64,000 nucleotides of DNA from Coriaria nepalensis (taxonomy: Eukaryota; Streptophyta; Magnoliopsida; Cucurbitales; Coriariaceae): contig CP114483.1 of NCBI GenBank assembly GCA_027186245.1, positions 1,684,001 to 1,748,000 on the forward strand, read 5' to 3'. Shown piece by piece: positions 1 to 10,290 of the stretch. The notes beneath the pieces were generated by a model. The model worked only from the letters and a program-made list of their open reading frames with translations, made no database searches and was not told the DNA's origin. The translations under genes and the position numbers were made by a program. How positions within the stretch are numbered: position 1 is the stretch's first letter; every line of letters begins with the position of its first letter.

Positions 1-1190
1 AATTAGTTTTTATGTGGACAAAGTTAGGAAACCTTATATAATTTTACAAGTGTTTAGCTCTCGTTGCTCAGCATTATGATTGTTTCATACTTTATGAAAA
101 AGACATTGTCAACTCAAAACCGCCTCAGTATGTTACAATGCCGTCCCAGTTTGATATATCAGGGATATGTCTTCTACTCAAGTGTGAGTAACTCTAAATC
201 TGTCATTCACCTCTTTTGCATATATGTCCTTAGGTCTGAGACGAGTCTCAACGATACTTACCTCAGTCTCAACGACACCCGACGCCTTATCATCATGCTC
301 AACTATTATCATGTTGACTGATGTTCCTCTCAATTCTATCAAAATTTAGCCTTAGTCTCATATTCTCTCCATATTCAGTTACCCCAATGCTTACCGATTT
401 TACCTCAACCTCGATTTCCCTTACTTAAATTAAGGCCGGAGCTATGAGATTTTCCCAAAATCGGATCTAGCAATAATTATAATGATTACGATGAAATAGA
501 TACACTAATATATGTCTTCATGAAATAGACATATTAAAATAGATTTGATTTAACTTAAATCATCACAATTACAAATATCAATTCGATAACCGTAAACCGA
601 ATGTACGTCCAACATTTTCTATTAAATTCATGTTCCATGATTTGTGTACCAAGTAAATAATTTGCTTACAAAACAAACGGCCTTTTTGTGGCCATGACAG
701 GGCCAAGTCTTTTGTATTTCCTACTGCTTAGAATATTTGGATTGGTCCTATTTTGTTAATAAGGCCTAGCTCTAAATCTCGGCCCGTCAGCCACTAAAAC
801 CCTTTTTCAAATTGGGCCTCAACTGCATGAGTCTTGCACGACTACAAGTACAACGGATCATCTAATGGCAGCCTATGGCCAGCTAGCGAAATGAAGAAGT
901 CCCAACGTGCTTTTAGAACAACCAACCGACCAATAAGAACACGTCTCCCTAATTTTTTTTTTTGTTTTAATTTTTTTTTAACGGAATATCTTTCCCATTT
1001 ATTTTGAATGGCTCATGGATGGCCGTGTGGCTGGTGGGGGGCTAATCAGATGGCAAGTGGTACAAATTGGAAAGGCCGAGGAAGCGTAGGAACTTGAGCT
1101 GGAGTTTAATTAAAAGGCCACGGAAATTTTGTTTAAGTATGAAAAACGATCTGGAACCGTTCATTATTTCCAAGATCCGACGGCTATATC
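1..1190. other. intergenic, HSP70 upstream region
   Basis: AT-rich upstream DNA. No reading frame here resembles a known protein. The first 420 bases are richer in C on the plus strand and look like an eroded repeat, but I could not assign a family. The last 150 bases lead into the heat-shock promoter. Confidence 0.5.
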
Positions 1191-1202
1191 ACTCTAGGGT
1201 TG

Positions 1203-1215
1203 GAACATTCTCGAA
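1203..1215 (+). promoter_or_regulatory. heat-shock element of HSP70
   Basis: Three perfect alternating heat-shock-factor units, GAA-nn-TTC-nn-GAA, lie 17 bases upstream of a TATA box and 157 bases before the HSP70 start codon. This is the canonical arrangement for binding a trimeric heat-shock factor. The sequence match is direct; heat inducibility is inferred. Confidence 0.88.
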
Positions 1216-1232
1216 TTCTTAGACCAACGCGC

Positions 1233-1240
1233 TATATAAT
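1233..1240 (+). promoter_or_regulatory. TATA box of HSP70
   Basis: TATATAAT follows the heat-shock element. Transcription would start about 30 bases downstream, giving a 5' leader of roughly 100 bases before the ATG at 1373. Confidence 0.75.
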
Positions 1241-1372
1241 CACCTCATCGAAACAGGCTCTTGCCTTCTCTCAGTATACCCTAATCATCTTCCCTCTCTA
1301 CCTTCCCCGCAGATCCGGCATTCTTTGTCTACGCAGTTTATCTTCTTCGACATCTCTAGATACCGTTCAGAA

Positions 1373-3931
1373 ATGGCCGGTAAGGGAGAAGGTCCGGCCA
1401 TCGGAATCGATCTCGGAACCACATACTCCTGCGTCGGAGTATGGCAACACGACCGTGTTGAAATCATAGCCAACGACCAGGGTAACAGAACTACCCCATC
1501 CTACGTTGCATTTACTGATACAGAGCGTTTGATCGGTGATGCAGCTAAGAATCAGGTCGCCATGAACCCAATCAACACCGTTTTCGGTAAGATCTGAGTT
1601 CCATGATCTCTATTGTTCTTCATCTATTTCGTCTGCTGTTTGTTAACCCTGAGTTTCTGATCACTTGCATATGAAATTGGAATAGTACTGATCCCTTTTG
1701 TAATTTGTAGATCTGCATATTTGTTCTGTGTGTCTAGTCTAAGCTTTGTGTTCCAGGTCTATGCTACTGAGCGTTCGTATTATTAATCTTGACTATTTTT
1801 AATAATGGAACTCTTTAATTTGACCTGTAGTAGGCTGTGATTTGACATAACTAATTTCTGCTAAGATCTTAACGCGATAATTAGTTATAGCCTACTTTGA
1901 TCGTCTTCTTTCCTTGTAGTTGCTGTATATAGTTGATTTTAATCTTACGTAAGACCCTTTGTCTATCTATTATGGAAACTAATCCTCTAGAGGCGTAGAC
2001 TCTATTCTGGCTAATGATTCATTTGTTGATATTATGTCGCAAAGTGCATTGAAAGTTTCTATTCAGTTATTTGTCGATATTCATTTGTTGTAAGACCATT
2101 TGTAAATCGATTAGTCGTTACAGTTTCTATTTTATCTCTGTAGTTAGCGTATTTATTTCTGTGTGAGATCTTTCTTAAGTCTATTCATTTAATCTTTGTA
2201 GATGCCAAAAGATTGATTGGTCGTAGATTTGCTGATGCCTCTGTTCAGAGCGACATTAAGTTGTGGCCGTTCAAGGTTATTCCTGGACCAGGTGATAAGC
2301 CTATGATTGGCGTTAGCTATAAGGGCGAAGAGAAGTTATTTGCTGCCGAAGAGATTTCCTCCATGGTTCTTATAAAGATGCGCGAGATTGCTGAGGCTTT
2401 CCTTGGACTGACCGTGAAGAACGCTGTCGTCACTGTCCCTGCATACTTCAATGACTCACAGCGTCAGGCCACAAAGGATGCCGGTGTCATTGCTGGTTTG
2501 AATGTTCTCAGAATCATTAATGAACCCACAGCTGCTGCTATTGCTTACGGTCTTGACAAGAAGGCAACCAGCGTTGGTGAGAAGAATGTCTTGATCTTCG
2601 ATCTTGGAGGTGGTACCTTTGATGTTTCCCTCCTCACCATTGAAGAGGGCATCTTTGAGGTCAAAGCCACAGCTGGAGACACCCATCTTGGGGGTGAAGA
2701 TTTTGATAACAGAATGGTCAACCACTTCGTTCAGGAATTCAAGAGGAAGAACAAGAAAGATATAAGTGGGAACCCAAGAGCCCTAAGGAGGTTGAGGACC
2801 TCCTGTGAAAGGGCCAAGAGGACCCTTTCCTCCACTGCCCAAACAACCATTGAAATTGATTCTCTCTATGAGGGTATCGACTTCTACTCAACCATCACAC
2901 GTGCCAGATTTGAGGAGCTCAACATGGATCTTTTCAGAAAGTGTATGGAACCAGTTGAGAAGTGTTTGAGGGATGCTAAGATGGACAAGAGCACTGTCCA
3001 TGATGTTGTACTGGTCGGTGGATCAACTAGAATTCCCAAGGTCCAGCAACTTCTACAGGATTTCTTCAACGGCAAAGAGCTTTGCAAGAGCATCAACCCC
3101 GATGAGGCTGTAGCCTATGGGGCTGCTGTTCAGGCTGCCATTCTAAGCGGTGAGGGTAATGAGAAGGTCCAGGATCTTCTTCTCCTTGATGTCACCCCTC
3201 TTTCCCAAGGTCTGGAAACGGCTGGAGGAGTGATGACTGTTTTGATTCCAAGGAACACAACCATCCCCACCAAGAAAGAGCAAGTCTTCTCTACCTACTC
3301 AGACAACCAGCCTGGTGTGTTGATCCAGGTCTACGAGGGAGAAAGAACCAGGACCCGTGACAACAACCTTCTTGGAAAATTTGAGCTTTCTGGAATCCCT
3401 CCAGCACCCAGAGGTGTACCTCAAATCACAGTCTGTTTCGATATTGATGCCAATGGTATCTTGAACGTATCGGCTGAGGACAAGACCACTGGGCAGAAGA
3501 ACAAGATCACCATCACCAACGACAAGGGAAGACTATCAAAGGAAGAGATTGAGAAGATGGTTCAAGAGGCAGAGAAGTACAAGTCAGAAGATGAAGAGCA
3601 TAAGAAGAAGGTTGAGGCCAAGAACGCCTTGGAGAACTACGCCTACAACATGAGGAACACCATCAAGGATGAGAAGATTGGCGCCAAGCTAACCCCAGCT
3701 GACAAGAAGAAGATTGAGGATGCCATTGACCAGGCTATCCAATGGTTGGACAGCAACCAGCTCGCAGAGGCCGATGAGTTTGAGGACAAGATGAAGGAGT
3801 TGGAGAGCATCTGCAACCCAATCATTGCAAAGATGTACCAGGGTGCTGGTCCTGAAGGTGCTGAGGCCGGTGATGACGATGTTCCTGCTGGCGGAAGCGG
3901 TGCTGGTCCCAAGATTGAGGAGGTCGACTAA
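1373..3931 (+). CDS. HSP70: cytosolic heat shock protein 70 (HSP70/HSC70)
   Basis: ATP-dependent chaperone of the cytosol and nucleus. Two exons, 1373-1586 and 2202-3931, joined by a 615-base GT-AG intron inside a Gly-Asp codon pair (FG/DAK), the usual plant HSP70 intron position. The joined frame gives 647 aa, normal for the family. The N-terminal ATPase domain carries [13 protein letters not shown] near residue 11, [12 protein letters not shown], and [13 protein letters not shown]. The substrate domain follows, then a Gly-rich tail ending in EEVD, the cytosolic TPR-cochaperone signature. No ER or organelle targeting peptide precedes MAGKGEGPA. An in-frame TTG at 1325 is not used, because the ATG has the family's N-terminus. 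The promoter has a perfect heat-shock element, so the gene is likely heat-inducible, though constitutive HSC70 genes can also carry one. It is convergent with the next gene. Confidence 0.96.
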
Positions 3932-4661
3932 GTTCCAAGCGTTTTTGGATTGTTTCTGCTTGGTTTTTCCTATTTTTAGACTATTTTTCTTTTTTAGTTC
4001 TGCCCTCAGGACGATAGTAGTTTTGAAGGGTTTTTTCTGTTTTTTTTTTTTTAATATATTTTGTATCGTTATTTTGGTATATTCCCGGACTTTATGGGAT
4101 GTCCGGGTCTTTAATATTATTATTAAGTTTTTCAATTGTGCAATTGTGGTCATATTTTCGTTTTTCGGTGAAATCTCTCGTGATCTGTTTTCAAACCTCA
4201 CTATGAAGTAGTTGAAGCCTCTTAACCATATTGGCGTATACAGAGATCGAACTTACTAGTGACAAAGTGGAACTCTATTTTTTCGACACAACTAAATCTA
4301 GAAATTCATACGCGTATGTGGAATCCACCTATCAATGCATACTGGAAATGAACCAGGCGGCGACTACAGCTTTTTGTCACTGCGCTCTTCTCTCTGCCAT
4401 TATTTAAGAAGGAAAAAAGACAGAAAACCAGCGAAATTACCAACTTCCAATAACACAAATGACTAGATCCATACATTTAGCATAAAAAATGAAGAATTCA
4501 TTACAATCAAGTCTAACCAAATGCAATGTTGTATAGTGGAAAGAAGAAACATTCTCAGTTTCACATAAAAATTCACTACCCCAGCACAACAAGTTGTTAG
4601 TAAACACCCAAGCATTAACCATGGCAGTAAAACCCTTGTAACAGCACTCTTGATTCATGCC
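3932..4661. other. convergent 3' region of HSP70 and ACD gene
   Basis: Holds the 3' UTRs of the two convergent genes. The HSP70 side is T-rich (runs at 4036-4053), and possible AATAAA-like signals occur on the minus side near 4460-4520. No additional gene was seen. Confidence 0.5.
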
Positions 4662-6179
4662 TCAAGTTAACATAAGATCATTCCCTCCAAGATGAGGGCG
4701 AAGGCAAACCCGGACTTCATGTTCTTCCGGCCCTTCACGGAGTTTCGGCACCATAATCTCAAGTCCAGAGCCCGGCCCATCATAGAAAGCTTCAATATTG
4801 GCATCTTCCGGAATCCGGGTCGATAGCGGAATTTCCCGGACAAAGTCACCCGGAGGACAGTGCTCTGAAGACAGATCTGTAAGCTTAAACGTCCTGTCAT
4901 GTCTCTTAACAAAGGGCATCCTAGATGTGCTTACACAGGAAACTTTTATAATCCCATGAGTTAAATTATTTCTCCATGACACTTTCACCCTCTGAAGATC
5001 CACAAATGGCAAGCTAATGATGATCAAATACCCTTCTTCGTCTTCATATATCGTCTTGGCAGCCGTTACAGGGCCGTAAACATTCTTCATTACCCCACTA
5101 AACTCGTTCAACCATTGAGGGTCATTTGTAGGGATCACATCCAAATCAGAAATCCGATCGGACGGTGGATTAACAGCCAAGTAGCAATCATCGTCGTTCG
5201 AATGAGAGAAAAAATCTTTCCTTCTCTTGCTGCTGACAGGTGATAAATCCATCCCGTCACAATTACTTTGATTTAACGGTTGAGTTGACAAATTCAAGCC
5301 CGACCCATTAAGCAGCTTTTTGGGGTTGGAATTAGACCCATTTTTTATTGGTGGTGGTGGCCTGTCAAGTTCAAAATCCGTGTTCGGAAGGTTTCTCCAT
5401 GAGCCGAAATCACTTGCTTCAATTGGGATAGTAAAGTTCAAATCTCGGCCTGTTAACTCAACCCACCTTTTTAGCTCTTCTTCATCAAGGCCCATTAGAT
5501 TGGGAGACGCAACGACTTCAATCCCATGAACACACTGTGGATTTGAGAGACCCCTATAATGCTTTCTCTGCATCCGGTGAGATCTAACAAAACCCTTATC
5601 AACACTAAATGGAAAGGGCCGTTCTCCTTGACGAGAATGCCCGTTCATATAGCTCCTAAGCTGCATTTTACCCAATGCATTTTCAGGCCTCTCCTTAAAG
5701 ACCCACATGTACATATTCTCCATGTCATGTTGGACCATGAAAACATCGAGCTTAAGATCAGTTTTGTCAAAACCGCAAACTCCATTTCCATCCCGGATAA
5801 TCTTGGCTTTTGATTTGTCATTCAGAGCAGGCTTGAAGTAAAAGCTGAAGAAAAACCAAGCACCCCAAATACTATCAACTCGCTTGGCACATTTCCGGCC
5901 GATTTTGGGGACATTGAGGTAAGTATCAGTCTCGTACACTTGTGGGCCAAGCCCAACATCTAAGATATCACATGGGTCAGAGGTCCATGGCTGTTGTGAT
6001 GGGCTCCGGTCTGCAGAGAGGGGTAGATTGATATCAGGCGGGCGGGAAAGTACCATTTGGCGGTTCATTTCCAAGTCCAATTCATCGTGAGATGAGGCAC
6101 TTGAATCCATGGATAGAAGGGTAGATGGGTGATGATTCTCCATTGAAAGGGCTGTAATGAGGAGAGAATTCTCTCCCAT
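4662..6179 (-). CDS. alpha-crystallin-domain (HSP20-like) protein, IDM2-like
   Basis: A single open frame of 505 aa on the minus strand. The C-terminal third (about residues 365-500) is an alpha-crystallin type fold: a block beginning NVYGPVTAAKTIYEDEEGYL, then VKVSWRNNLTHGIIKVSC, then a long beta-rich tail ending EEHEVRVCLRPHLGGNDLML. From family memory this matches the plant HSP20-like proteins related to IDM2 (IDM2-like/At1g20870 type), which in Arabidopsis act with IDM1 in anti-silencing DNA demethylation rather than as classical small heat-shock proteins. The N-terminal region has an unclassified conserved block (KCAKRVDSIWGAWFFF) and a Ser-rich linker with SSKRRKD, a possible nuclear localisation signal. 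I chose the first ATG of the frame; M13 and M24 are possible alternatives. The function is inferred and the domain call is firm. Confidence 0.8.
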   Translation of the reverse strand: MGENSLLITALSMENHHPSTLLSMDSSASSHDELDLEMNRQMVLSRPPDINLPLSADRSPSQQPWTSDPCDILDVGLGPQVYETDTYLNVPKIGRKCAKRVDSIWGAWFFFSFYFKPALNDKSKAKIIRDGNGVCGFDKTDLKLDVFMVQHDMENMYMWVFKERPENALGKMQLRSYMNGHSRQGERPFPFSVDKGFVRSHRMQRKHYRGLSNPQCVHGIEVVASPNLMGLDEEELKRWVELTGRDLNFTIPIEASDFGSWRNLPNTDFELDRPPPPIKNGSNSNPKKLLNGSGLNLSTQPLNQSNCDGMDLSPVSSKRRKDFFSHSNDDDCYLAVNPPSDRISDLDVIPTNDPQWLNEFSGVMKNVYGPVTAAKTIYEDEEGYLIIISLPFVDLQRVKVSWRNNLTHGIIKVSCVSTSRMPFVKRHDRTFKLTDLSSEHCPPGDFVREIPLSTRIPEDANIEAFYDGPGSGLEIMVPKLREGPEEHEVRVCLRPHLGGNDLMLT

Positions 6180-6186
6180 CTCAATC

Positions 6187-6290
6187 TATGATCATCTCCT
6201 TGAAGGTGGGTTTTGATACTGATGGGTTGAATAATCAATCTACTATCATCTCCTTGAAGGTGGATATTGATGCTGATGGGTTGAATAATT
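6187..6290. repeat. 54-bp tandem duplication in the ACD gene leader
   Basis: Two head-to-tail copies with a 54-base period, the shared core (ATCATCTCCTTGAAGG) starting at 6191 and 6245. They lie immediately upstream of the minus-strand ATG at 6179, so they should be in the 5' UTR. A few substitutions separate them. Confidence 0.85.
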
Positions 6291-7202
6291 TTCCATTTCC
6301 AAATAAAACAAAAGAAAAAAGAAAGCAACCTTTATAAACACACCTTGAGATCAAATCAATCCCCACTATATCTCCCCTCCATCAAACCCCTAATTTATCC
6401 AAGAAAAGAACAGAATCAACAATTTAACCAACCCCAATACAGAAAAGCAAAAGATATAATTTTTAATATAAGGGTATAAGTAAAATCTCTTCAATCTCTA
6501 CCTATGGAAAGAGTAGAAAGAGATTTTCAAAGAACGCTAGAGAAAAACTACATCGAATCCTAGCCCAAGAATCTCCTGAAACCCGCCAGAAACAGGTCGA
6601 AAACATTGAATCAAACTCATCAAATCCACAACCAAAAAAAAAAAAAAAATCCCCAAATTTCTCGTTTGGTCTTCCACCACACGGACAAGAAAGTTCAAAA
6701 GTAGAAAAATAAAGCGAGTAGAAAAAAAGGTTTCTAAAAAAGAGCAAAAAAATCGAAGTGGATCTTCAAAGGGTACAACTAACTATATTACCTTTTAGGA
6801 TATGCATCAGGGAATCCAGAAGAAGAAGATGAAGAAGAAGATGAAGATGAAAAGGAACCTCCATAGACGCCGACGATGCTCACCTCCATCATATCATGAA
6901 CAGAGATTTTGTTCCAACGACCACAACTCTTCCGAATTTAATTTTTATTTATTTTTCTCTCGAGACGACCAAACGATAGGAAAAGGAAAGAAAGGGACAG
7001 AAAATAAGCGATAACGGTGTGAGGAAATGAGCAACGAAGAAAATAAGAAAGAAATGAAGGGGAAGAAGAAGAGGCGTGATGGATCCGCCCTTTTTATTTA
7101 GACGCACGTTGAGGAGTCAACACTCGGTTTAGTCAAGACCTCCCCTAGACGGCACCTAACTGCAACGGTGTCCTTTTGGATGCAGTATCGTTTATCGTTA
7201 CA

Positions 7203-7339
7203 ATTCATCCATACATTCATACATTCATACATTCATACATTCATACATTCATACATTCATACATTCATACATTCATACATTCATACATTCATACATTCAT
7301 ACATTCATACATTCATACATTCATACATTCATACATTCA
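7203..7339. repeat. ATTCATAC octamer microsatellite
   Basis: About 16-17 tandem copies of an 8-base unit (ATTCATAC), almost perfect. It is open in all three plus frames because 8 is not a multiple of 3, giving an apparent Ile-His-Thr-Phe repeat peptide; this is not a gene. Confidence 0.95.
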
Positions 7340-8133
7340 TTATTGTTTTATTTTTCTATAATTTCCTTTTAATATTAATTTAGTATTCAAATAAAGAAAA
7401 GAGGAAAATCGTGACTAGTCCACTCCTTTTGGTGAGTGGTGGGTGTGACTGTCATCAATATGATCAAGTATTATCAAGTTTGAGGAGTCTGGCCAAACAA
7501 TGAAAGCCACAGATATCATACATATCTCAACTTCCAATGATATTCATGCCCTTTTCCTTTTCTTAACAAACGACACTAGATCCAATTATGTTTTTTTTTT
7601 TAATTAATATTTTTAATAAGTCCATTATGAATATCCCACGTACAAAGTACGTACCATGTCACAATAGTATATCTAATGTTGCCTTATCTATATGTTACAT
7701 GAAAACACTTTCACATTTCTTTTTCCTAAAAAAAAAACAAAAGAAAATGGTAAGTAATAGAAATGACTGGAAAAACAAAGTCTAGTAACCTTTTTTTTTT
7801 TTTTTTTTATTTAATATTCAAGTTTAGGTTATAAAAATATGTCTGTCAATTATGTGATAATTAGACTTATGGGAATAAAATAACACCTCCCTTATTTTTG
7901 ATACATAAGATAAGATCGTTTGAATTTTTTATTTTATTTTTATTTTATTTTTTATTGGGCTGTTTCTCATTGCATTTTACGTTACTTTAAGACCTTTGGG
8001 CTGATTGTTTCTTGTCACTTCTTATGCTTTGGGCTGTTTTTTTTAATACATTTTCTTTTCAGGCCCAAAAAATAAAAACTCAAGAATCAAGATATAAGAT
8101 TGCATCATACCGAATGCATTAGCTCTTGAAAAT

Positions 8134-8159
8134 GGGGAGGAGGGGAGGAGGGGAGGGGG
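8134..8159 (+). repeat. G-rich tract, possible G-quadruplex
   Basis: Four runs of four or more G separated by short A/GA spacers on the plus strand, about 800 bases upstream of the DOF start codon. It meets the usual G3+N1-7 rule for a quadruplex. Confidence 0.6.
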
Positions 8160-8949
8160 AATCTCTGCCACTTCGTAAGTGCATGACATTATCATTTATT
8201 TATTTATTTATTATTTTTTTTTCTTTCTATTTAGAGAGATTTTAGGTAGTTTTGACTTGCCAGGCTATTTGACTCCACTTGTGACTTGAATCAATGATCT
8301 GCGATTAGATTTGTAATCACAAAATATAATATAGCTTGATCACGTGCATGGTATATGTACAACAACTCACACATACGTATACACAGAGATCTACTACTAA
8401 TTACCTTTTACGTATACTATTTTTTTTTTTTTTTCATGCAATATAATATAATATAATATAATATTAGATAAAGAAGGGACAACGAGACGACAATAATCAG
8501 TCTCTTTTTAACAAGCACGTACAGCACTCACCAGAAGAAGAATCAGAGAGAAGCTTATCGATTAAGAAACATATTCCCACCACCACCCCCTTCCCTAAAC
8601 CCTAAAAAGCAATACAACCAAAAAGGAGTCTTATTTGACAGAGCTAGTATTCAATGACTATAACATATATATATATAGATATATATGTAACTATTATCAA
8701 CTAAAGCTTATTATATATATATACACAAACACAAACACACAAAAGAGCTCCCCTTTACCTTTAATGTTTTATCATTCCAACTCTTACCCTTCTCTTAGCT
8801 CCTCTCCATCTCTCTTTCTATAGCTCGAGCTCTTTAACTTTATCTCTCTTAACTTCTTCTTGATGTGATTATCTTTACTACTATCTTCCAAAAAAAAAAA
8901 CCCTTCGACCCTTTACGAAAGAGAGAGGAGCCCAGTAGTAGTTTGCACC

Positions 8950-10290
8950 ATGAATTTTTCATCCATACCAGCTTATAATCTCGATCCAGCCAACTGGCAA
9001 CAGGTAAAGAAAGAAAAAAGAAGAACAAGGGTTTCTTACAATTTTTTTTTTCTTTCTTTCTTTCCCTTTTATTTCTCATGGATAATAAATCTCTTTTGCT
9101 AAAAAATGCTTTAAATTTCAAAAGATCAATATTCTTACACCTTTTGTTATACCTTGTGTTCATATTCATGAATATACCCATAGTTTTAATCTTAGTCTCT
9201 TTTCTTTTTGTTTTGATCAACTACACAGCAACCGAACCATCGAAATGGAACTAGTAGTATTTCTCAGCTAATTTCTGATCCACCTTTACCTAACCCATCA
9301 CTGCCTTCACCGCCACCACTGCAGCCACATGGTAGTACAAGCACAGGATCGATCAGGCCTGGCTCGATGGCTGATCGGGCTCGAATGGCTAACATACCGA
9401 TGCCAGAAGCGGCACTACAATGTCCAAGATGTGAATCCACGAACACCAAGTTTTGCTACTTCAATAACTACAACCTTTCTCAACCAAGGCACTTTTGCAA
9501 GGCTTGTAGAAGGTATTGGACAAGAGGAGGTGCCCTTAGGAATGTTCCGGTAGGTGGTGGTTGTCGGAGAAATAAACGGAGCAAAAGTACCTCGAAGTCA
9601 CCTGCGGGGTCCGATAACCGTAGTCAAGCTAGTACGAGTACCGGTCCAGGCTCTTCAAATATCGGAATAAATTATAATAGTAGTACTGGAAATGTTATAA
9701 GCACTCATGATCATGTTATAGGGGTTTCGCATCAAGTCCCGTCTTTAAGGTTCATGACTCCTAATTTACATCAACTTACTGATCATTTCGGAGGTGGTGA
9801 TAGTCATATTAGCTTAAATTACGGCTTGAATTATGGTGGCACTGCGATTTCCACTCCAATGGGTGGTAGTCATGGAGATTTGAATTTTCACCTTGGAAGT
9901 GTTAGTTTAGGTGGTGGAAATGAAGGGAGTAATACAATTAGTACTGTCGGTGGTGCTGGAGGTCTTGGAGGGAGTTTCTTAGGGTTGGAGCAATGGCGGC
10001 CCCCGCAATTTCCGTTTTTGGGTTCAGGGTTAGACACTTCAATGGGGTTGTTTGAAAGCAGCGGTGGAGGGGGAGGCTCGAGTTATGGTCGTGGTGATCA
10101 AATGGGGGAGCTCAAGGCGAGTAACAGTAGCACTAAGGAGAGTAGTGATGATCAGGTAGCTGGTTCAATGAAAGTGCAAGAAGCTCAAGGGCTAAACTTA
10201 GGGAGGCAGTATTTGGGAAGTAAAGGAAATGATCATGGTCAGCATTATAACTGGGGTGGTTTTACTTCTTCTTCCAATATTAGAAACTGA
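8950..10290 (+). CDS. DOF zinc-finger transcription factor
   Basis: Plant-specific DNA-binding regulator that recognises AAAG cores. Exon 1 (8950-9003) encodes 18 residues ([18 protein letters not shown]); a 225-base intron follows, and exon 2 is 9229-10290. Joined length is 371 aa. The DOF domain starts [18 protein letters not shown] with the CX2CX21CX2C zinc ligands and ends at a basic CRRNKRSK stretch; Cys and aromatic residues are complete. The rest is Gly/Ser-rich with no known fold. The short first exon of the FSSIPxYxDPxNWQQ type and the intron position match the DOF2.4/DOF5.1/DOF3.6 group (PEAR-type, vascular and procambial regulators in Arabidopsis). That subgroup assignment is from memory. 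Starting at the later in-frame ATG (9367) would drop the conserved N-terminal motif, so the two-exon model is preferred. Confidence 0.92.

Larger units (their letters stand above)
6291..8949. other. divergent intergenic region, ACD gene to DOF gene
   Basis: The proximal part (6300-7020) is probably leader and promoter of the minus-strand ACD gene; it contains an oligo-A run at 6633-6648 and an AAG-rich tract at 6811-6855 that would read as CTT-rich leader on the minus strand. The remainder holds an octamer microsatellite, a G-rich tract, AT-repeats (8438-8465) and the DOF 5' region. No additional gene was recognised. Confidence 0.5.

Noticed and set aside
1200..1469. Open frame beginning near the HSP70 promoter
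   Set aside because: Its start lies upstream of the TATA box and it runs out of frame with HSP70 exon 1.
7168..7383. Open frames encoding an Ile-His-Thr-Phe repeat peptide
   Set aside because: They are translations of the octamer microsatellite in several frames, with no independent coding signal.
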